Assembly (NCBI GenBank): GCA_019322455.1
Contig: JAHWIT010000027.1
Location: 1 to 7,108 of the forward strand
Length of the DNA stretch: 7,108 nucleotides
Direction of reading: 5' to 3'
Source of the DNA: Candidatus Woesearchaeota archaeon
Lineage (GTDB): Archaea > Nanobdellota > Nanobdellia > Woesearchaeales > WJKL01
Both the position numbers and the translations under genes were made by a program. Positions 4,862 through 7,108 of this stretch are shown here, one piece after another. The notes beneath the pieces were generated by a model, which saw only the letters and a program-made list of their open reading frames with translations, did no database searches and was not told the DNA's origin. Numbering within the stretch: position 1 is the first letter of the stretch; each line of letters begins with the position of its first letter.

Positions 4862-4891
4862 TATTATGGCTAAGTGTCCAGTGGTTTTTAA

Positions 4892-4905
4892 GTAAAGTTT
4901 AAATA
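4892..4905 (+). promoter_or_regulatory. Possible plus-strand TATA box facing the hairpin region
   Basis: GTAAAG (4892-4897) followed by TTTAAATA (4898-4905) resembles a BRE/TATA pair. It would start transcription at about 4924-4929, inside the first hairpin arm. No coding sequence follows on this strand, so it would serve a small RNA if it is real. Confidence 0.3.
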
Positions 4906-4910
4906 AATTC

Positions 4911-4933
4911 TTTTTAATTCCAAATTTTTTCTA
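4911..4933 (+). repeat. 23-base dispersed motif, copy B
   Basis: This copy matches 3364-3386 at 22 of 23 positions; the single difference is T versus C after TTTTTAA. Here it forms the left arm of the first large hairpin. A shorter relative, TTTTTAA joined directly to TTTTTTCTAG, occurs at 1777-1793 beside the sigma-factor promoter. Confidence 0.6.
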
Positions 4934-4962
4934 GTTTAAGAATTAGAAGGAAAAAATTTGGA
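4919..4962. repeat. First inverted repeat of a tandem hairpin pair
   Basis: TCCAAATTTTTTC (4919-4931) is perfectly complementary to GAAAAAATTTGGA (4950-4962). Inside, CTAGTT (4931-4936) can pair with AATTAG (4941-4946, one G-U pair) around a TAAG loop, leaving AAGG (4947-4950) as a bulge. The fold is therefore about 18 pairs long. Confidence 0.8.
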
Positions 4963-4976
4963 GCCTGGTGGTCATG

Positions 4977-5020
4977 GGCATTTTTCCATCAGCTAGAACA
5001 TCCGAGAATGGAAAAATGCC
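4977..5020. repeat. Second inverted repeat of the tandem hairpin pair
   Basis: GGCATTTTTCCAT (4977-4989) and ATGGAAAAATGCC (5008-5020) are a perfect 13-base inverted repeat enclosing an 18-base loop (4990-5007). A perfect 13-pair stem with GC-containing ends is well above the random AT background of the window. Confidence 0.85.
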
Positions 5021-5059
5021 GGAGAATTCGTATAATAACATTGGGGCACACTAAGAAAA

Positions 5060-5485
5060 TTATTTTTTCTCTTTTAATATACTCTCTGCAATATTCTTGT
5101 TTATATCAAAAAACATAGCTATTCCTCCAATAGCAACTGCAACTACTAAAGCAATGGCCAATCCATTTTTGATAGTTGACATTAACCATTTCCAAGGAAT
5201 TCCAGAAATAGCCAAGAATTCTGTGATCTTATAACTTACAAAGACTAAAGGATTCAATAATAAAGCTATGAAGAAACTATTTAATTTTGTTATTTTATAA
5301 TTCACATTTTTTTTCTTATATTTTTGAAAATATAATAAGCCAACATAAACTAATTCCATTGCACTGATTGAAGCGATTGCATATATTGCCCAATTTATCG
5401 GAGATTCTTTGAAATAAAAGATAATTCCTGTTAACAATAAAACTGAAATTGCTCCTGTAAAAAACTTTATTATTATGTTTTTCAT
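5060..5485 (-). CDS. Small integral membrane protein with four predicted helices
   Basis: The 141-aa product has four hydrophobic segments at about 4-25, 31-54, 69-93 and 106-126, joined by short loops, with a lysine-rich loop at 55-62 (KYKKKN). The helix-4 stretch is GLAIALVVAVAIGGIAMFF, and a charged tail (ILKEKK) follows. I recognise no family. There are no obvious catalytic or transport residues, apart from a proline in the third segment (LLLNPLVF) and two tryptophans in the third loop. The lysine-rich loop suggests it faces the cytoplasm, which would put both termini inside, but this is only the positive-inside rule. The gene is last in the operon: its ATG overlaps the stop codon of the 52-aa gene (ATGA), typical of translational coupling. 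Confidence 0.75.
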   Translation of the reverse strand: MKNIIIKFFTGAISVLLLTGIIFYFKESPINWAIYAIASISAMELVYVGLLYFQKYKKKNVNYKITKLNSFFIALLLNPLVFVSYKITEFLAISGIPWKWLMSTIKNGLAIALVVAVAIGGIAMFFDINKNIAESILKEKK

Positions 5486-5640
5486 TTTCTATTCCTTAAT
5501 TCTATCTCTCCTTTGTCAACCCTCTCTTTATCCAAATAGATTCCATGTGTTCCTGCATTGGTTGTTATTTCTGCAAGATAATACAACCTGCCTTGTTTCT
5601 TTACAGTAACATCCCAATGAACAAAAGGTATCACTTTCAT
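5482..5640 (-). CDS. Small 52-aa protein, middle gene of a three-gene operon
   Basis: This reading frame starts MKVIPFVHWDVTVKKQGR and ends with a TGA at 5484-5482. It begins three bases after the stop codon of the upstream gene and overlaps the ATG of the downstream membrane-protein gene by four bases (ATGA). That tight fit on both sides is the main argument that it is real. The protein is predicted to be mostly beta strand: VHWDVTVK, RLYYLAEITT, a GTHGIYLD turn, then ERVDKGEIELRNRK. The composition is that of a soluble folded domain or an oligomeric strand protein. I recognise no family. GGAG within its last codons serves as a candidate ribosome binding site for the downstream gene. Confidence 0.6.
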   Translation of the reverse strand: MKVIPFVHWDVTVKKQGRLYYLAEITTNAGTHGIYLDKERVDKGEIELRNRK

Positions 5641-5643
5641 TTT

Positions 5644-6141
5644 CTAAAATAAAACTCTGAATATTGGCTTTTTGCTAATCTTTATTTTTTCAATAAAAAA
5701 AGATTCTTCCTGAAAATCATTACTGCCCTGAATATTTTCTAAGGCTTTCCTGAAAAGTTTGGGATTTATATCAGGGATATTAAATTCATCTGCAATCTTA
5801 ACAAAATCCTTGAATAATGAGAGTTCATCAATATAGATAACATGCTTAAGTTTGTTTTTTGCATTATTGATCCTGTAATCATCTTCATCCCAATGAAAAT
5901 TTTCAGGGTTTTGCTCTCTGTTTGCCAGAATAACTAATGTTTTCCTGAGATAGTTTTCATATTTGTCTATAATAAAATGGTCTGCTTCTGTGAGTCTGTT
6001 TCTTTTAATTTCTCTTTTCCTTTCTTTCCTTTGTTTTCTTCTTTGGTAAATTTTTTTTATTTTTTTCTGATCTTCTAGACATTCATCACAAATGTCCTGA
6101 GATTTTTTAATAGGTTTTTCACAGATATCACATCTTTTCAT
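5644..6141 (-). CDS. Zinc-ribbon protein with a basic segment, first gene of the operon
   Basis: From the ATG at 6141 the product is 165 aa. A GTG at 6150 would add three residues (MGF). I prefer the ATG because GGGTGGGA, a G-rich Shine-Dalgarno-like run, lies just upstream of it and would overlap the GTG start. Residues 4-21 (ATG numbering) form a compact zinc knuckle, CDIC...CDEC, with ten bases-worth of codons between the two CxxC pairs. A strongly basic helix follows (KKIYQRRKQRKERKREIKRNR, about 28-48), which could contact nucleic acid or ribosomes. The remaining 115 residues are an unfamiliar alpha/beta domain with an HWDEDDYR segment and a KKPIFRVLF end. No family name can be given. 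It is probably nucleic-acid-associated. Confidence 0.7.
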   Translation of the reverse strand: MKRCDICEKPIKKSQDICDECLEDQKKIKKIYQRRKQRKERKREIKRNRLTEADHFIIDKYENYLRKTLVILANREQNPENFHWDEDDYRINNAKNKLKHVIYIDELSLFKDFVKIADEFNIPDINPKLFRKALENIQGSNDFQEESFFIEKIKISKKPIFRVLF

Positions 6142-6161
6142 AAATCCCACCCCACTTTCAT
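6138..6161 (-). other. Seven-codon mini-ORF overlapping the zinc-ribbon start
   Basis: An ATG at 6161-6159 lies close to the transcription start predicted from the TATA box. It opens a seven-codon frame (MKVGWDL) whose TGA (6140-6138) overlaps the ATG at 6141. A leaderless ribosome starting there would finish exactly on the zinc-ribbon start codon. It may be a translational coupling device or coincidence. Confidence 0.25.
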
Positions 6162-6179
6162 CTTATATAATTCTAGTTA

Positions 6180-6192
6180 TTTATAAATATTT
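6180..6192 (-). promoter_or_regulatory. BRE/TATA promoter of the three-gene operon
   Basis: On the minus strand GAAATATTTATAAA runs to 6180, with the palindromic TTTATAAA core at 6187-6180. It is centred about 23 bases before the upstream ATG at 6161 and 43 bases before the ATG at 6141, so the main message would carry a leader of about 16-20 bases. Confidence 0.6.
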
Positions 6193-6213
6193 CTCTTTTT
6201 TAATAGATAATCT

Positions 6214-6230
6214 ATAATATTATATATTAT
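6214..6230. promoter_or_regulatory. Palindrome between two divergent promoters (possible operator)
   Basis: ATAATAT and ATATTAT are separated by TAT, giving a perfect 17-base inverted repeat. It lies between the two divergent TATA boxes, 13 bases upstream of the BRE of the CARF-HTH gene. That is a plausible site for a winged-helix dimer such as the CARF regulator itself. It is made only of A and T, so chance is possible. Confidence 0.3.
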
Positions 6231-6243
6231 TCTACAATAAATA

Positions 6244-6257
6244 GAAAGGTTTATAAA
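6244..6257 (+). promoter_or_regulatory. BRE/TATA promoter of the CARF-HTH operon
   Basis: GAAAGG (6244-6249) directly followed by TTTATAAA (6250-6257) is the best archaeal BRE/TATA match in the window. The expected start of transcription is near 6280, leaving a short leader of about 12 bases. Confidence 0.75.
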
Positions 6258-6280
6258 GATTAATTTCATTTATAATTAAA

Positions 6281-6285
6281 AAGGT
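6281..6285 (+). promoter_or_regulatory. Ribosome binding site of the CARF-HTH gene
   Basis: AAGGTG lies six bases before the ATG at 6292, within the short predicted leader. It matches the archaeal Shine-Dalgarno core GGTG and makes this one of the few non-leaderless genes here. Confidence 0.55.
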
Positions 6286-6291
6286 GTTTAG

Positions 6292-6891
6292 ATGGCAAAG
6301 GTATTGATAGCAACACTGTATTCAGCAGATCCTGTTTTACTTGCTGCAAACAGATTAGGGCCTGACAAGCTGATTCTGCTTATTGATGAGAAGCCTTCAG
6401 GAGAGCAGTTGAAGAGCCTGAAACTGATAAAAGAATCAATTGGAAGGGTAATTTCTGTTGAAGCTGTAAAAACAAAGGTATATGATATTGTTGAGGTTGC
6501 AACTAAATGTGTTGAGATAATTGATTCACAGAATAAAGATGATGTTATATATGTAAATGTTACAAGCGGCAGAAAAACAAAGGCAATTGGGTTATTATAT
6601 GCTGCTTATGCAAGGATTGCAAGAATCAAGAAAATTGCCTATAATCCAGAAGAAGATGAAAAAGCTGTTGTCTATCTTCCCAAATTAAGCTTTAAATTAA
6701 CTGAAAGTCAGAAAAAGATATTAGAGATCATAGACAAAGGAAATTTTAAGACAATAACTGATCTGGCAGCTAAAATAAAACTTTCCAGAGCAATGTTATA
6801 CAGAAATATAGATGAACTAAAAGATATGGGTTATATTGAAACAGAAGAAGGCATTAAATTAACAGATGCTGGGAGGATAGCGAGGCTGTGA
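6292..6891 (+). CDS. CARF-HTH transcriptional regulator, Csa3-like
   Basis: A 199-aa protein. Residues 1-130 form a CARF-type Rossmann domain. The first strand and helix read KVLIATLYSADPVLLAANRLGPDKLILLID, and the ligand-loop motif YVNVTSGRKTKAIG (87-100) is the place where CARF proteins carry an N-[VIL]-T-x-G-x-[KR] signature. Residues 137-199 are a winged helix: LTESQKKILEII, then DLAAKIKLSRAMLYRNIDELKDMGYIE and the wing EEGIKLTDAGRI. In characterised archaeal Csa3 proteins the CARF domain senses a ligand such as cyclic oligoadenylate and the HTH activates adaptation or cas genes. That function is family knowledge, not shown here. No cas gene or array is in the window. The gene leads an operon with a PF10107 nuclease starting four bases after its stop, and it has a strong BRE/TATA promoter with a possible operator upstream. 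A broader CARF-HTH family without a CRISPR role is the main alternative. Confidence 0.8.
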   Translation: MAKVLIATLYSADPVLLAANRLGPDKLILLIDEKPSGEQLKSLKLIKESIGRVISVEAVKTKVYDIVEVATKCVEIIDSQNKDDVIYVNVTSGRKTKAIGLLYAAYARIARIKKIAYNPEEDEKAVVYLPKLSFKLTESQKKILEIIDKGNFKTITDLAAKIKLSRAMLYRNIDELKDMGYIETEEGIKLTDAGRIARL

Positions 6892-6895
6892 AAGA

Positions 6896-7108
6896 ATGAC
6901 TAAAACAGAACAACTCATCAAAAAACTCAAAGAATCAAAACTTTATGCAGAATGTCCTTGTGGAGGAGAATTCAAACTATCTGAGGCTGTTTTGTTTGAC
7001 GGAACAAAACCCTTTCCTAAAGAAGCATTGGAGGTTCAAACGCAACTTAAACAAGAGCTTAAGGATAGAACAGAGAAGCTTAAGAAAAAAAAAAAATTTT
7101 GCTACAGA
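6896..7108 (+). CDS. Endonuclease related to archaeal Holliday junction resolvase, PF10107-like (partial, apparent frameshift)
   Basis: The ATG at 6896 starts four bases after the CARF-HTH stop, so the two genes are cotranscribed. The 71 visible residues begin with a helix (TKTEQLIKKLKESKLYAECPCGG), then EFKLSEAVLFDGTKPFPKEALE and a long charged helix (LKQELKDRTEKLKKKKK). The xYAECPCGxEFxLxxAxLF pattern is what I know as the start of the PF10107 family (Endonuc_Holl), nuclease-fold proteins of unproven activity. After a run of 12 A (7085-7096) the current frame reads FCYR. With one A fewer it reads NFATE or NFATD, which fits the family's usual K-x-x-ATER continuation. The gene is therefore either frameshifted or the A-run is miscounted. 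The right end is cut off by the window edge, so the nuclease core is not visible. Confidence 0.7.
   Translation, partial: MTKTEQLIKKLKESKLYAECPCGGEFKLSEAVLFDGTKPFPKEALEVQTQLKQELKDRTEKLKKKKKFCYR

Larger units (their letters stand above)
4919..5020 (+). ncRNA. Candidate structured small RNA of two hairpins (strand uncertain)
   Basis: About 230 bases between 4830 and 5060 lack a gene and hold two consecutive strong hairpins joined by a 14-base linker (GCCTGGTGGTCATG). The base pairing is visible; transcription is not. The plus strand is preferred only because a weak TATA box lies just upstream. On the minus strand the same structure would be the 3' region of the three-gene operon mRNA. It has no box C/D, H/ACA, SRP or RNase P features that I can recognise. 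A small mobile repeat is an equally good reading. Confidence 0.3.

Noticed and set aside
5008..5117. Plus-strand ORF from the ATG in the second hairpin arm, about 36 codons
   Set aside because: It runs antisense into the membrane-protein gene, has no ribosome binding site, and its first codons are explained by the inverted repeat.
5178..5210. TTGACA word as a sigma-70 -35 element on the plus strand
   Set aside because: No TATAAT-like -10 follows at 16-18 bases, and it lies antisense inside the membrane-protein gene.
5505..5520. TTGACA on the minus strand upstream of the membrane-protein gene
   Set aside because: It falls inside the 52-aa coding frame, and the downstream gene is translationally coupled to it. 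There is no suitable -10.
1..7108. CRISPR array expected near a Csa3-like regulator
   Set aside because: No regularly spaced direct repeats of 25-37 bases are present, and no Cas1, Cas2, Cas4 or effector motif appears in any coding region.
1..7108. Insertion sequence or integrase carrying the sigma or R-M gene
   Set aside because: No transposase, integrase or recombinase motif and no clear terminal repeats or target duplications surround either gene.

Overview
The window (7,108 bp, AT-rich) looks like an accessory region of an uncultivated archaeal genome, most plausibly a small-genome DPANN lineage of the Woesearchaeota/Pacearchaeota kind. The domain call rests on promoters. Nearly every gene has a TATA box (such as TTTATAAA or TTTTTAAA), several with a purine-rich BRE, centred 22-30 bases before the start codon. 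Several mRNAs would therefore be leaderless. A CARF-HTH regulator of the Csa3 kind and a PF10107-type nuclease fit an archaeon. The lineage itself is an inference. No rRNA, tRNA or CRISPR array is visible.

Layout, left to right. Bases 1-95 hold the tail of an unrecognised gene. Bases 142-480 (+) encode a cysteine-containing 112-aa protein of unknown function. Bases 482-1729 (-) encode a complete bacterial-type sigma-70 factor (regions 1.2, 2, 3 and 4) with its own archaeal TATA promoter; this is the most unusual gene here. Just upstream, 1784-1903 (+) is the beheaded C-terminal remnant of an isoprenylcysteine carboxylmethyltransferase-like gene. Bases 1970-3193 (-) encode an N4/N6 DNA methyltransferase fused to a C-terminal Mrr-like nuclease domain, a possible one-polypeptide restriction-modification or modification-dependent system. 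Its mRNA should begin with a hairpin that hides a perfect Shine-Dalgarno-like sequence.

Bases 3435-4830 hold three unrecognised genes (140 aa +, 178 aa -, 102 aa -), each with its own TATA box at leaderless spacing. Bases 4911-5020 hold two strong consecutive hairpins, and part of this element recurs at 3364-3399. Bases 6141-5060 (-) form a tightly packed three-gene operon: a zinc-ribbon/basic protein, a 52-aa protein, and a four-helix membrane protein.

From 6292 rightward a CARF-HTH regulator and a nuclease of the family annotated as related to archaeal Holliday junction resolvase (PF10107) form an operon with a 4-base gap. The nuclease gene is cut by the window edge and appears frameshifted at a run of 12 A.

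Taken together this is a mixed accessory/defence neighbourhood: an R-M fusion, a CARF regulator with a nuclease, a gene remnant and several orphan genes around a bacterial sigma factor. No functional link between the sigma factor and the defence-like genes is shown by the sequence.
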